This document shows, piece after piece, positions 1 to 9,800 of a DNA stretch of 59,670 nt (position 1 is its first letter; every line of letters begins with the position of its first letter). This DNA comes from Butyrivibrio fibrisolvens 16/4 (lineage in GTDB: Bacteria > Bacillota > Clostridia > Lachnospirales > Lachnospiraceae), in assembly GCA_000209815.1 (NCBI GenBank), contig FP929036.1, positions 59,739-119,408 of the forward strand. The letters are read 5' to 3'. Under the pieces are notes generated by a model. It saw only the letters and a program-made list of their open reading frames with translations. It did not search any database and was not told the DNA's origin. A program made the translations under genes and the position numbers.

Positions 1-546
1 AATTGCAAGATCTGCAGCCTTTGTTCCAAGAGTGCTATAAACAAAATTGTAAAGCTTGTTATAATTGTTCTCTCTCCTGCGGCGTCTTTCAGCATTTCTT
101 GCCCTTATTTCATCTATATCATCTGCAAATGGATTTTCAAACTCATCCCAATACCAATGACTTGGTACTGCAGGCGCATCAGAAATATATTCTAGTGGTA
201 TATTTACAATCTGTCCCATATTCCACCAAATATCATTACTATCTACTCGGCATATTTCTCCAGAATTTTCTGGTGCAATCAATGCCTGCATTTCAGTCAT
301 ATAATTGCCTAAATTCTTATATACATCATTCAATACATCTATTAATTCTGTATAATTTACAGAAATAGAATCATCAAATTCCGAATTTAGCTCATCAAAT
401 GATTCACCAACCTGAGCATTAATAACACTTACAAAAGTATTGGTTGAATTCTGCAAATTAGTCAATGCATCAACATATTTCTTAATGTCCCCGTGTATGC
501 TCTTCAGGTTATCATAGTTAATCTTTAAATCTCTATGCTGTCCCAT
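1..546 (-). CDS. T7SS-associated WXG/LXG-like protein, partial
   Basis: This reading frame opens at an ATG (546-544) preceded by a GGGAG ribosome binding site and runs off the window's left edge, so only 182 residues are visible. The first ~95 residues are helix-forming and rich in Asn/Asp, without cysteine-bearing or catalytic motifs, as in N-terminal targeting domains of type VII cargo. After this comes a W-rich stretch (WWNMG, HWYW) and a basic block RARNAERRRRR. It lies downstream of the WXG100/EssC operon on the same strand but beyond a terminator, so it probably has its own promoter in 547-628. Toxin or adaptor identity cannot be judged because the C-terminus is missing. Confidence 0.6.
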   Translation of the reverse strand, partial: MGQHRDLKINYDNLKSIHGDIKKYVDALTNLQNSTNTFVSVINAQVGESFDELNSEFDDSISVNYTELIDVLNDVYKNLGNYMTEMQALIAPENSGEICRVDSNDIWWNMGQIVNIPLEYISDAPAVPSHWYWDEFENPFADDIDEIRARNAERRRRRENNYNKLYNFVYSTLGTKAADLAI

Positions 547-628
547 ATTATTCTCCCGCCGATAATTATCCCATATCAATTACTCTTCATCACTGATTGC
601 AAAAAAACTTTATACATTATACTATCAA

Positions 629-664
629 AAAACACCATAAACCCCAGATAGAGCTATGGTGTTT
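629..664 (-). terminator. intrinsic terminator
   Basis: On the minus strand an AACACCATA / TATGGTGTT stem with a ~15-base loop is followed by a T run (TTTTTTG). It sits 13 bases after the stop of the 677-1333 gene and separates it from the truncated gene at the left edge. Confidence 0.7.
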
Positions 665-676
665 GTATATTTCCTA

Positions 677-1333
677 TTACATTGATATCCACAACCAGAA
701 AATTGTTATTAGAATTGAAAGAATTGACAAAACAATTGTTGCGATAGCCATCCCCTTCTTCTTTGTTTTAAGCCCCATAGATGCAAAGTAGAAATCAAGA
801 ATATAAATAATTACACCCAATCTAAGACCTATTAGTGAGATTAATAATCCCATAATAGAAAGGATGAAACCAACTACACAAAACTTTTCTTTCTTTGCCA
901 TATCCTGAGCTTCAAACTCCTGTGCAAAGCCTGAAACCTGGCTCTGTTCAGAAGCTGTCTGTGAAACAGAATCTGAAACTGAAGATTCACTTGCGCCCCC
1001 ATTCTCCTCTAACTGACTAATGCTATTGAATAGATTCTGTAATATATCCTTATAGCTATTACCTGCCATATTATTTACTGCACCAGAATCAAGCATAAAG
1101 AACTTCTTACCAATGCCAATTGTCCAAGCATCAACACTAATCTGCTGACCTTCAATCTTGTACTGAAAGCCTCGCTTTCCATAGAGTACTGGATCATTAA
1201 AATAATAGAAATCCTCGCCATATTTATTTGTCCAGCTAAATTTATTGGCCTGAAGCCAAGCCTTCACCAAGCTATCTACCTCACTTGGATTTGCGTTAAA
1301 CTGAAATGTATAATTTGTCTTGCCTTTATTCAT
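677..1333 (-). CDS. membrane protein with DUF4190-like C-terminus
   Basis: 218 residues with start AGGAGACATAAAATG. The first ~100 residues form a soluble domain (FSWTNKYGEDFYYF, GIGKKFFMLDSG), followed by a Ser/Gln-rich linker (~115-140). Two or three hydrophobic segments follow (~150-172, ~173-188, ~196-216), with the short basic loop LKTKKKGMAIA typical of DUF4190-type tails. It is the last gene before a clear terminator and lies downstream of the Esx operon on the same strand. Function is unknown. An accessory or immunity role in the type VII locus is possible from context only. Confidence 0.6.
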   Translation of the reverse strand: MNKGKTNYTFQFNANPSEVDSLVKAWLQANKFSWTNKYGEDFYYFNDPVLYGKRGFQYKIEGQQISVDAWTIGIGKKFFMLDSGAVNNMAGNSYKDILQNLFNSISQLEENGGASESSVSDSVSQTASEQSQVSGFAQEFEAQDMAKKEKFCVVGFILSIMGLLISLIGLRLGVIIYILDFYFASMGLKTKKKGMAIATIVLSILSILITIFWLWISM

Positions 1334-1348
1334 TTTATGTCTCCTAAA

Positions 1349-1647
1349 TTATGCAAATAATAATCTTACGATTGTAATTAGTAAAGCAGCTCCAGAAACA
1401 ACAAGAGATTTGATAGCCTTGCTCTTATATTCCTCCACCTTAAGTGCATTAACACACATATATACAACGTATACTAAAAGAATTGCGCTATAAGCTACAC
1501 CTACTAGTGCAGCGACTAAAGCAACAATAGAAAAATAAATGCAAGCTTCATATTTTTTTCCATAGCTGCATTACCATCTTTATCCATTGCCTTTACAATA
1601 TCCTGAGCTGTTGTCTTCTCATTTGTGTTCATATTCTCGTTATTCAT
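1349..1647 (-). CDS. small two-TM membrane protein (frameshifted)
   Basis: Start ATG at 1647 has AAGGAG nine bases upstream. The 5' part encodes a hydrophilic Asn/Glu/Lys-rich stretch (MNNENMNTNEKTTAQDIV). The frame breaks in a seven-base A run (T run at 1553-1559, plus strand). One more A restores a 99-residue protein continuing KKYEACIYFSIVALVAALVG, a second hydrophobic helix and the end VRLLFA. The product would be a cytoplasmic N-tail with two membrane helices. No family recognised. It overlaps no neighbour and lies between two other small membrane-protein genes. Confidence 0.5.
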
Positions 1648-1660
1648 TTCTTTATTCTCC

Positions 1661-1831
1661 TTATTTGTTTCTATTCTCATCTTGGTCATTTTTACCAAGT
1701 GATTTTCTAACGCTAATCAAGTAAATTAGCGGAATAATCATAATCAAAATAAAATAATTCTTGATGCAAAGTTCACATATTATACCGATGATAATACATA
1801 CGATTCCAATATCAATTAGCTTTTTTCTCAT
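1661..1831 (-). CDS. small membrane protein, 56 aa
   Basis: ATG at 1831 follows AAGGG ten bases upstream. The product starts MRKKLIDIGIVCIIIGII, has two hydrophobic helices (about residues 5-22 and 27-42) and a charged tail ending DQDENRNK. The stop lies 13 bases before the next gene's start, so translation is probably coupled. It is the first gene after the hairpin that follows the terminal WXG100 gene. No family recognised. Confidence 0.55.
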   Translation of the reverse strand: MRKKLIDIGIVCIIIGIICELCIKNYFILIMIIPLIYLISVRKSLGKNDQDENRNK

Positions 1832-1861
1832 AGCGTATTGCCCTTACTAAACCAAATAATT

Positions 1862-1884
1862 GCGAGAGGATTGAATCCTCTCGC
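1862..1884 (-). terminator. hairpin terminator/attenuator after the WXG100 gene
   Basis: A perfect 10-bp stem GCGAGAGGAT / ATCCTCTCGC with a 3-base loop lies 25 bases after the WXG100 stop. The sequence after it on the minus strand is only moderately T-rich (AATTATTTGG), so it may be a leaky terminator or an RNA-stabilising 3' end. Confidence 0.65.
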
Positions 1885-1909
1885 ATAAAGTGACTGACTA
1901 ATTTCAAAA

Positions 1910-2197
1910 TTAGTGACCAGCAAGCTGATTGTCGATATCGATGATAGTCTCCATACACTTGTTGATGTACTCCTTGAACTCTGTAACTGAGTTAGGGATT
2001 GTCTCCTTAAGAAGCTTCTCATAATCTGTGTGGTAAGTATCCATAGCGTTATCGTAAGCAAAACCTTCCCAATACTCACCGATGCTGTTCATTGTTGAGT
2101 CAATGTTGTTTGCTGCAGAGATAAGGTTCTCAATCTCTGTGTTGATTTTTGAGACGCATGACTCAATGCCTTCTCTTTGTACTCTAGTCTGTGACAT
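1910..2197 (-). CDS. WXG100 family protein (EsxA-like)
   Basis: 95 residues, the standard WXG100 length, starting 8 bases after an AAGGAGG-type site. The predicted helical hairpin has its central turn at YWEG (W43-E-G), which is the W-x-G signature; the C-terminal helix contains DTYHTDYEKLL. WXG100 proteins are small dimeric substrates and co-factors of EssC-type ATPases. It ends the large minus-strand operon and is followed immediately by a hairpin, which fits strong separate 3'-end formation for an abundant substrate. Family assignment is confident; equivalence to EsxA itself is inference. Confidence 0.85.
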   Translation of the reverse strand: MSQTRVQREGIESCVSKINTEIENLISAANNIDSTMNSIGEYWEGFAYDNAMDTYHTDYEKLLKETIPNSVTEFKEYINKCMETIIDIDNQLAGH

Positions 2198-2254
2198 ATT
2201 ATTATCCTCCTTATGTCAAAAAATAATTAATATATATGTAAGCCCTTTCGGGAT

Positions 2255-2565
2255 TTACACATCATAATCAGGAAACGATATGTTATTCGCTTCGTTCTCT
2301 ATTTTTGTATATTCAGTCTCCGCTGTAGATAATATCTCAGCTAATTTATCTAAAGTTACTATGTACTTATCTACATCACTAGTCCAATCTGTATTAACAT
2401 TTTCCATTGCTTTCTTGCCAGCGTCTGTGTTCCAGTCCTGCTCTAAGCCAGCAATTAACTCTAATGCTCTTTTCTTTGAAGTGCTCAATGTGTTCGAAGC
2501 TTTCTCTACTTCTTCCCGCATTTTTTTATCACTTCAACATCAAATTTCAGTTTATTTGGTTCCAT
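2255..2565 (-). CDS. WXG100-like protein (frameshifted)
   Basis: The ATG at 2565 has AGGAGATAATA just upstream, but the frame stops after 19 codons. Restoring one A in the seven-base run (plus strand 2521-2527) gives a 103-residue protein (MEPNKLKFDVEVIKKMREEV...). It is all-helical with DWNTDAGKKAMEN at the position of the WXG turn, so the motif is degenerate (W-N-T). The length, the position between the TPR gene (2 bases) and the WXG100 gene (57 bases), and the paired arrangement suggest the partner of a WXG100 heterodimer. Without the repair the gene would start at the internal ATG (2521) without a ribosome binding site. Confidence 0.7.
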
Positions 2566-2567
2566 TA

Positions 2568-3860
2568 TTATCTCCTAGATTGCAAAATTCGAATCCATAC
2601 TCTTAACTTTTTCTTTTCCTGCTCTGCAGATATCTCATCGCCCATTTCCTTATAAATATGATATTTAAAGGCATGTGAATCTGCTTTTTCTGGATTAAGA
2701 TTTTCAAGATAGTTTGCCATCTCTAAAGCTTTATCAAATTGCTTCAATTCAACATGAGCTAATAATCTAAAAATGTATCCCTCATAAAAAGATGGATCAT
2801 CTATTGTCATTCTTCTAGTACTAACAATTATATTTTCAAATTCCTTATGAGCTTCATCATTTCTATTTAGCTTACTTAATGCAGTAGCATGAAAAAATAG
2901 GGAAGAAGCCTTATATAAATTTATACATTCCATTTTCATCAATGTCCCCGAATAGTCTAGCAACTCCTCATATCTTTCTCTTTTAGCCAAAACATCGGTA
3001 AGTACAAATAAAACATCCTTATCATTTCCTAATTTTTCATTAGTCTCTTTCAATACAGTAATAGCCTCATCAACTTTCATATTTCTTAAAAATAATGTAG
3101 CTTCCTGCATAGCTGACTCTTTGAGTGACTTATCAAAAAGACCTTGCATTTTCATATATTTTATTTGATCTTCGGCCTCTTTATACAAATCTAATTCTAC
3201 TAAAACTCGTAATTTTAATGATGCTAAATTTGAATCAAGGGGAAATCTCTTGCAACCCTTTTCAATAATTTCACGAGCCTCTCGATTTCTGCCTTGCCCA
3301 ATATAAATCTGAGCTTTTAATGAGTATACTTCAAAAGCATCTGGTAACAATCTTTCCATTTCATCAAGACTAACCAATGCCAAATCGTATTTATTGTTTG
3401 CAAGATATATCCTAACTTTAAATAATCTAAGCTCTCCATCTAAAGGTGCAATATCTATAGCTTTATTGATATTTCTAATAGCCTGAATTTCATCATATTC
3501 GCCTAGAAAAATTGTTGCCATTAAAAAATACATATCAGGAGTCCTATAGCCACAAGCCTCAGCCTTATTGAAATACTCAATTGCCTTTACTTTATCCTCT
3601 TTAAGAACATATATACTTCCAATGGAAAATAAAGCTTCACCATTTTGAGGTTCCAGAATTAAAATCTTCTTAAAATTCTCAATGGCCTCATCATGTAAAC
3701 CCATATTGGCACAAGCATTACCTAAATGCGTATACAATATTAGTTCTTTCGGATTATCTATAACGATTTCTTTTAAGCGATTTCTAGCCTCCTCATATTT
3801 TTCTTCAGTCATTAAAGCTATACACTGACTGAGTCTATCTTTAAATTCCATTTCTTCCAT
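2568..3860 (-). CDS. TPR repeat protein in the T7SS operon
   Basis: 430 residues made almost entirely of tetratricopeptide repeats, for example LILYTHLGNACANMGLHDEA, ALFSIGSIYVLKEDKVKAIE and AFEVYSLKAQIYIGQGRNRE. No signal peptide or membrane helix, so it is cytoplasmic. It begins 2 bases after the stop of the upstream membrane-protein gene and ends 2 bases before the next WXG100-like start, indicating translational coupling. TPR proteins are protein-protein scaffolds; here it could be a chaperone/adaptor for Esx proteins or for the LXG-like cargo. No direct evidence separates these options. Confidence 0.75.
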   Translation of the reverse strand: MEEMEFKDRLSQCIALMTEEKYEEARNRLKEIVIDNPKELILYTHLGNACANMGLHDEAIENFKKILILEPQNGEALFSIGSIYVLKEDKVKAIEYFNKAEACGYRTPDMYFLMATIFLGEYDEIQAIRNINKAIDIAPLDGELRLFKVRIYLANNKYDLALVSLDEMERLLPDAFEVYSLKAQIYIGQGRNREAREIIEKGCKRFPLDSNLASLKLRVLVELDLYKEAEDQIKYMKMQGLFDKSLKESAMQEATLFLRNMKVDEAITVLKETNEKLGNDKDVLFVLTDVLAKRERYEELLDYSGTLMKMECINLYKASSLFFHATALSKLNRNDEAHKEFENIIVSTRRMTIDDPSFYEGYIFRLLAHVELKQFDKALEMANYLENLNPEKADSHAFKYHIYKEMGDEISAEQEKKKLRVWIRILQSRR

Positions 3861-3862
3861 AC

Positions 3863-4629
3863 TTAAACCTCAATTTCTTTACTCTTTATATCTTGAAGAA
3901 GATTTGCATAACAATTACTGAATTTAGCTGTGCATTGTTTTCCTTCCTCATTTGTAAATCTAAGAGTAAAAGATTTTTTCCCCTCTCTTTCTATCACAGG
4001 GTTATTTAAAATCAAAAAATTATATCTTTCATTCTGTGTTTCTATACTACATAAGCCATTATTAATTACATTATATCGTAGTAATTTATCTAACAGACTT
4101 CTATCTTCATCCGCAGGTACATAATACTGTCTTTTGCTCTGCGACAATTTGGTCAAAATATCATCCAGAGCTCTAACAAAACTTGCATCATCCTCTCGAC
4201 GATTTCTTACTTCCTTTTCATGCATATGAACATTTATAGCTGCATCGACATTTTGTCCCAAGGTAGCTGATGCCGCTCCTGAATCTACTGGAGCATAAAA
4301 AAAGTCTCTTCTTCACCTGCGCCTATATCACGTTTTGTATAGAGCAATTGAATTGCATACAATTTTCCATCACGTGCCACAAATGCCGTCGATTTGGACA
4401 TATTATGGTCTGCATTTAAATGTAAAAAATAAATTTGTGTAATAAAATAAATTAAAAAATCAAAACACACTATCGCTTTAATATTTGTAATTGAGAAATA
4501 CTTATATATAATTACGTCAATTAATATACTGATTATTATTGAAAGCAAAAATAATGCTATCCAAAATATTTTTATATGTTGCTCTATAAAATCATATTTT
4601 TTTCTTTTACTATAAACTACTTGGCTCAT
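3863..4629 (-). CDS. membrane protein of the T7SS operon (frameshifted)
   Basis: Two overlapping-frame pieces (4629-4285 and 4261-3863) join into one ~255-residue protein if a seven-base T run on the coding strand (plus-strand 4297-4303) has one more base; the join reads ETFFYAPVDSGAAS. The N-terminal third has two hydrophobic helices (about 20-42 and 48-70). The rest is hydrophilic and ends KSKEIEV. It lies 19 bases after the LXG-like gene and 2 bases before the TPR gene. The position directly downstream of a cargo candidate would suit an immunity or membrane adaptor protein; that is inference. No family recognised. Confidence 0.6.
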
Positions 4630-4648
4630 ACATTATCCCCTTAGCAAT

Positions 4649-6012
4649 CTAATAAAAATCGTTACCGTAAATACCTCGCTCAACTATTTTATTAAAATAA
4701 TAAAGTGGTTTAAGAGGCTTAACCATTCCTGTCAAAGTTGAAAGATTCTTAAATAATTTACGCTGTTGCGACTCATCATAATTATCACTGGTATTAACTT
4801 CATGCAATCCTTCAAATGCACCAAATGCCTTGATAAAGTTATTTGCTGTTTTATTAGTATTAAATACTCTTAATACACACTTTCCTAAATTGGTATCAGG
4901 AAGCTTGTATTTAGATAAATCAGATTTATCTAAAAATGATGTCCACGATCCTTTCTTAAGTTTTGTTAAACCATATTTTGATTCAAATCCCATTTCATGT
5001 AATAAGTTATTACAAACATTATCTGCCGAGAACTTATATCCTTCTGTAAACTTGCCTTTATTAACATATTTATCAACTGCATTAGGACCCTTATTATAAT
5101 CGTGAACAACTCCAAGATTCATAATGCTGCAAACAAGCGCTACATCATCTGAAACTTCTTTAGTTAAATCGATTCCATAACCAACATTTTTAGCTGTACC
5201 ATTCTCTTTTTCCCCTCCAAAATCATATTTATCTAAAACGTCACTTATTTTTGTTGAATCACTATAATATCTTGCTGCTCCATCCTTTCCTTCTATATCT
5301 AATTTTATTGCTTTGCCATTTGCACCAATGGTCGCCACAGTATTTCCTATGGTAATAATTGTACCTATTCCAGTAGCTATCAGACCTACAATTCCTATTA
5401 CTAATGGCAATGTCGCACCTCCAGTAACAGGTAATGCTACTATTGCTGCAATCAAACCTGCTATTGCTGCAACTGTTCCAATAACAGCTTTAGCAATTTT
5501 CAAAACATATTTTCCATTCCCATATTTAAACCAATCATATACTTTGCGAACAACAAGTTTTTTTACGTCTTGTAACTGACTATAAAGATTAGCTGCATAC
5601 TTAAATACTCTAAAAATAGCAAATTCATTTGGTATTTCTACGCAGAAGGTATTATAAATCCAATCTCCACATTTCTGTAGCCAATTTCTGTTTCCTATAA
5701 AATTATCAGCAAGAGTATCTATTATAGTTGCTACATTGGAATCTGTGTCTTTAGCAAATTGCTCAAAGTCGGAAACCGTAGTTGCAAAGGTATCGTATGA
5801 AGTTTTTATAGTATTCAAACTTTGAACTTTATTTTTGCTAGATTACCTGCTGTAGAAACATATGTGTTATCATTTGGAGCTGGTACCTTTCCTGAAGGTA
5901 TGGTTATATTATTACCTATCGCATCTATATAATCTTGTATATCCGTAGCTGTTCTTTTGGCACTGCTAATGACATCTTCAAGTACGTTGTATGTAATTGT
6001 TATTTGACTCAT
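4649..6012 (-). CDS. LXG-like large cargo candidate (frameshifted)
   Basis: The ATG at 6012 has GGAGGGAGAATAAT upstream. The first frame (65 codons) ends TAGNLAKIKFKV. Adding one A in the run at 5832-5836 continues it as NLAKNKVQSLNTIKTSYDT into the long downstream frame, giving ~454 residues. The first ~170 residues are helical like T7SS targeting domains. Next comes a Gly/Ala-rich hydrophobic stretch (about 175-245: TVAAIAGLIAAIVALPVTGG, LIATGIGTIITIG), as seen before toxin domains of LXG proteins. The C-terminal ~200 residues (DKYDFGGEKENG, GFESKYGLTKLKKGSW) match no family I recognise. Alternative: two genes with a TTG start at 5818. Confidence 0.6.
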
Positions 6013-6028
6013 ATTATTCTCCCTCCGC

Positions 6029-6457
6029 CTACACTCTGCGATTAGCAGCAGCTGCTGCCTCAGCCGCTCTTCTTGCTTCCTCAGCTTCTGCTGCCTCAGC
6101 TGCGGCAATTTGCGAATTTAAACTTTCTATTTCTGAATTCAATGTATCAATTCTACTCTGACAATGGAGGGATTCTGAATTCAAATTAGAATTTGCATTT
6201 GAAATTCTACTATCAGTATCAGTACTATCCTGCATGGTTCCTTCAATATCACTTATCAAACTAGTTGTTTGACCTTTTAAACCTGACTTGAAACTATCAT
6301 ATAAATATACTATTTCTCGATTTATAGTACCTGGAAAGCTATAAACAATACCATCTATATTACGCATAATATTATCTACAGCATTTTTTCTATTACTATA
6401 TTTATTTCTTAATTCTTCTTTTGAAGCCTTCTGTCTCTTTAACTCAGCAGAACCCAT
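6029..6457 (-). CDS. coiled-coil T7SS accessory protein (DUF5082/YwqH-like)
   Basis: 142 residues, helical throughout. It begins MGSAELKRQKASKEELRNKY, has a heptad-rich C-terminal half (IDTLNSEIESLNSQIAAAEA) and ends in an Ala/Glu/Arg tract. The size, organisation and place directly before an LXG-like gene resemble the small partner proteins (DUF5082, B. subtilis YwqH) that sit beside LXG toxins and help present them to the secretion ATPase. The family name is inferred from architecture and context, not alignment. It lies 15 bases after the WXG100 gene and 16 before the LXG-like gene. Confidence 0.6.
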   Translation of the reverse strand: MGSAELKRQKASKEELRNKYSNRKNAVDNIMRNIDGIVYSFPGTINREIVYLYDSFKSGLKGQTTSLISDIEGTMQDSTDTDSRISNANSNLNSESLHCQSRIDTLNSEIESLNSQIAAAEAAEAEEARRAAEAAAAANRRV

Positions 6458-6472
6458 TTTATACCTCCAAAA

Positions 6473-6805
6473 TTAATATCGATTTTGATCACCTTCTAAT
6501 GCTTTTGCCAACTCCATATCAGCACTTATGTATTGTGCTTCTGCTTCTAAAATTGTATCAGCTATTTTCTCCATATCATCATTAATATCCTTTAATCTTT
6601 GGACAATTACGCGATATTTTTTCATATTCATTTCTTCCCTTACCTAACCAAGTTGGAAGTAGCTTATCCTGCATTAAATCTAATTTGACTTTGAGTTCTG
6701 TCATCGTCTTATAAATTTTTTTCAATTCATTAGCAGTTTCCTCAAATCTACCTGTAAATAAATCAAAATCTTTCTGTGAAAGATGTGTTTTTCATCAATC
6801 GACAT
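6473..6805 (-). CDS. WXG100 protein next to essC (two frameshifts)
   Basis: The ATG at 6805 follows GGGAGAATAAG. Read literally the frame stops after 27 codons. One extra A at 6788-6792 and one fewer A at 6617-6622 give a clean 110-residue WXG100 protein: MSIDEKTHLSQKDFDLFTG, central LPTWLGKGRNEYEKY (W-L-G signature), and C-terminal helix ILEAEAQYISADMELA. The start is 2 bases from the essC stop, so the gene is coupled to the ATPase. Because it needs two corrections it may instead be a true pseudogene, but both lie in A runs like the other suspect sites. Confidence 0.65.
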
Positions 6806-6807
6806 TC

Positions 6808-9800
6808 TTATTCTCCCTCCGTCATCTTAATTCTCTGAATATCTGAGCCATTAAGCAAGTATGCATCTGTAACTTCGAGAGGCTTCATGCTTCTGATAGA
6901 GCCTGATGGAACATCGCAGAACTTAACTTCCTTAAGCTTAGTTGTAGTAATAAGTGCCTTCTTGTTTTCCTTTAATCTCTTCATGATTTCTGGTGCACCA
7001 TAAGGAACTGAAGCATCCTCCAAATCTGTAAATAAGAAGCATACTCCCATATTCTTAAACTGCTTTGTAATCTTGTTATAAGATTCAAGGATAGGCTTGT
7101 TAGAGCAAATGTAATCAATAGCATCTCTGTTGTTGATAACAACCACCTGTAATGGTGAGCTGCCTGTGATTTGCTCCTCCTGCATTAATGCATCGTAACG
7201 CGCCTGACAAATTGCCTCGAGCTTAGTAATGATTTCATCTAATGAGTTGTAATCTGGTGTATATTTTTCAACATAAACCTTATCGCTTAGATACTTTAAC
7301 TCTCTATTAATGTTATCAATTACATAAAGGTTAAAGTTATCATCAAAGATATATGATTCCATAACCGCAAGAATTGACTTAACCACATTTATGCGCTTAG
7401 CATTCTCATTTCCGATTATGCAAAGCTCATTAAATAATGCAAAATCAAGGTTAACAACATCAACATTTGCATAATCAAGAGCAACTGGATAGCTGTAGTG
7501 AGAACGCTTGATAGTGTAGTTGTTCTGGATATAGTCAATTGTTAATGTCTCAGGTATCTCTGGAATTCTACGAGCCTGTACACCTGGATACTGAGCATTA
7601 ATCTCAGCAATAAATTCCTTTACTGCATTAGATCTGTCAATTTCCTTCTCACCTTCAAATGCAAGATATGTCTGAACTTCATAATATGCCTTATCCTTCA
7701 CAAATAATGCACGACCTGCAACCTCCTTAGGCTGCATACGGCAACGCTCAAAGAGAGTGCTGTACTCAGATGTATCATTACACTGAAGAGCAATCTTTCC
7801 AGCAAAGTTTGACATATATTTGTAGCCAAGACCTGATGTAGCAGAATTGGCAAGAATCATATTAATACCGCAGGAAATACCTTCACGGATGAGGAATAAA
7901 AATTCTTCCTCAAATGAATCCATATATAATTCCTTGAAAGCAGCAAAGTTATCAAGGAATACGAATATTCTAGGAATATCAGTAAATCCGCCCTCCTCAT
8001 ATGCAGAGTAAGAGCTGATTCCCAACTTAAGGAATTCCTCTTTTCTATAAGCTATCTGTTCGATAAGGAGCTTGAATAGATTCTTAAGCTTCTCTTCTTC
8101 AGACGCTGTAACAACACCACCTACATAACACAAAGAATCGAAGTTCTTTAAGTACATTGCACCAAAGTCCATAATGTAGATATTGGCTTCCTTTGGTGTG
8201 TAAATGCTTGCAATCTGTCGAATAAGAACCTGAAGTAAATTGGTCTTTCCTGTAGAAGAAGAACCAATAATCATGTAGTTCTCATTTGCCAAGTTGATAC
8301 GTGCCTTACCTTGGAACTGTGAATCTGGATCATCATAAATACCAATTGATACACCAGATTCCTTATCTCCCTTCATATCATCCTCGATAAAGATATTATC
8401 TGATAATGGTGGAAGACAAATATTAGGTAAACGTTGAATATTGGCATTCTTGCAATACGTATTTACGTAATCAACAATTGCCTCAAGCTGTGTTCTTGAG
8501 CCATCTGTATTCTTCTTTTTCTTCTTTTCGAAGACTATCTTTCTTCTACCGCTGTAATCGACCTCCGCTATAGAATATGTGTGTTCACCTGTAGTGCTGT
8601 CCTTCTCTGAGGCTCCACTAAAACCAGACTGTAATAACTCAAACATTTCATTATTACCAACCTGCAAATATGCACGACCAGGCTCCTTAATTTCCGCAGC
8701 AAGAGGTGATTTCAATACCTCATTACTATCCTCTTTTGTTTGAACCTTCAAACAAAGCTTAAACTTTGAGTTTGACCAAATCTGTTCATTAACCTGACCT
8801 GCTGGCTTCTGAGTAGCAAGGATAAGGTGTACACCCAAGCTTCGTCCGATACGGGCTGCTGAAATAAGTTCCTTCATAAACTCTGGCTGATCAGCCTTCA
8901 ACTCGGCAAACTCATCAACGATTATAATGAGATGAGGAAGTGGGGTAGTAACCTGACCACTCTTGTAAAGCTTAATGTACTTATCAATATGATTTACCTT
9001 TGCTTCTCTAAAGAGTGTCTGTCTCTTAAGAAGCTCGGCCTTGATAGACTTCAGCGAACGATCAATTTCGCGACCGTCAATATTTGTAATTGCACCAATA
9101 AGATGTGGTAAATCCTGGAATTGATCCACCATTCCACCACCCTTAAAATCGATGATTACAAAGCTGACTTCGTAAGGATGGAACAATATAGCTGCTGATA
9201 AAATGTAAGTCTGAAGAATCTCTGACTTACCTGATCCTGTAGTACCTGCTACAAGACCATGTGGTCCATGAAACTTCTCATGTAAGTTTAAATCGATTAA
9301 ATCGTTCTTAGAATTTACGCCGATTGGGGCAGCCATTGTCTCCCAAACTCTTGAATTATTCCAATTGTTAAGCAAGTCAATATCATCTACTGAATAGATG
9401 TTTAAAAGTTCGAATAAGCTGATACTCTTTCTAAGTGAGCTTTCCAAGCTTATCTCTTCACAATAAACTGGCTCAAGCATGCTACACACATGAAGCATTA
9501 CTTCATCTGATATATTTGTATGTGTAAATTTAGTTGTATTCTCTCCGTTGTGAGCATCCACATAGATACCATTATTAGCATCTGTAAGCTCAATAACAGT
9601 ATCACAGTATAATGGAATCTCTTTTCTCTTTTCACCAAAGAAAATAAAGCATACCTTAAGATTCTTAGCATTCTCAATAAACTGTGATACAGGATGATTT
9701 CTAATACCCCAATCATCCATTACATAGATAACAAGGTATGGTAAATCCTCACAAGTCTTTCTTGCACTTCTATCTGTTAACTCTCTGTAAAGAGATTCGA

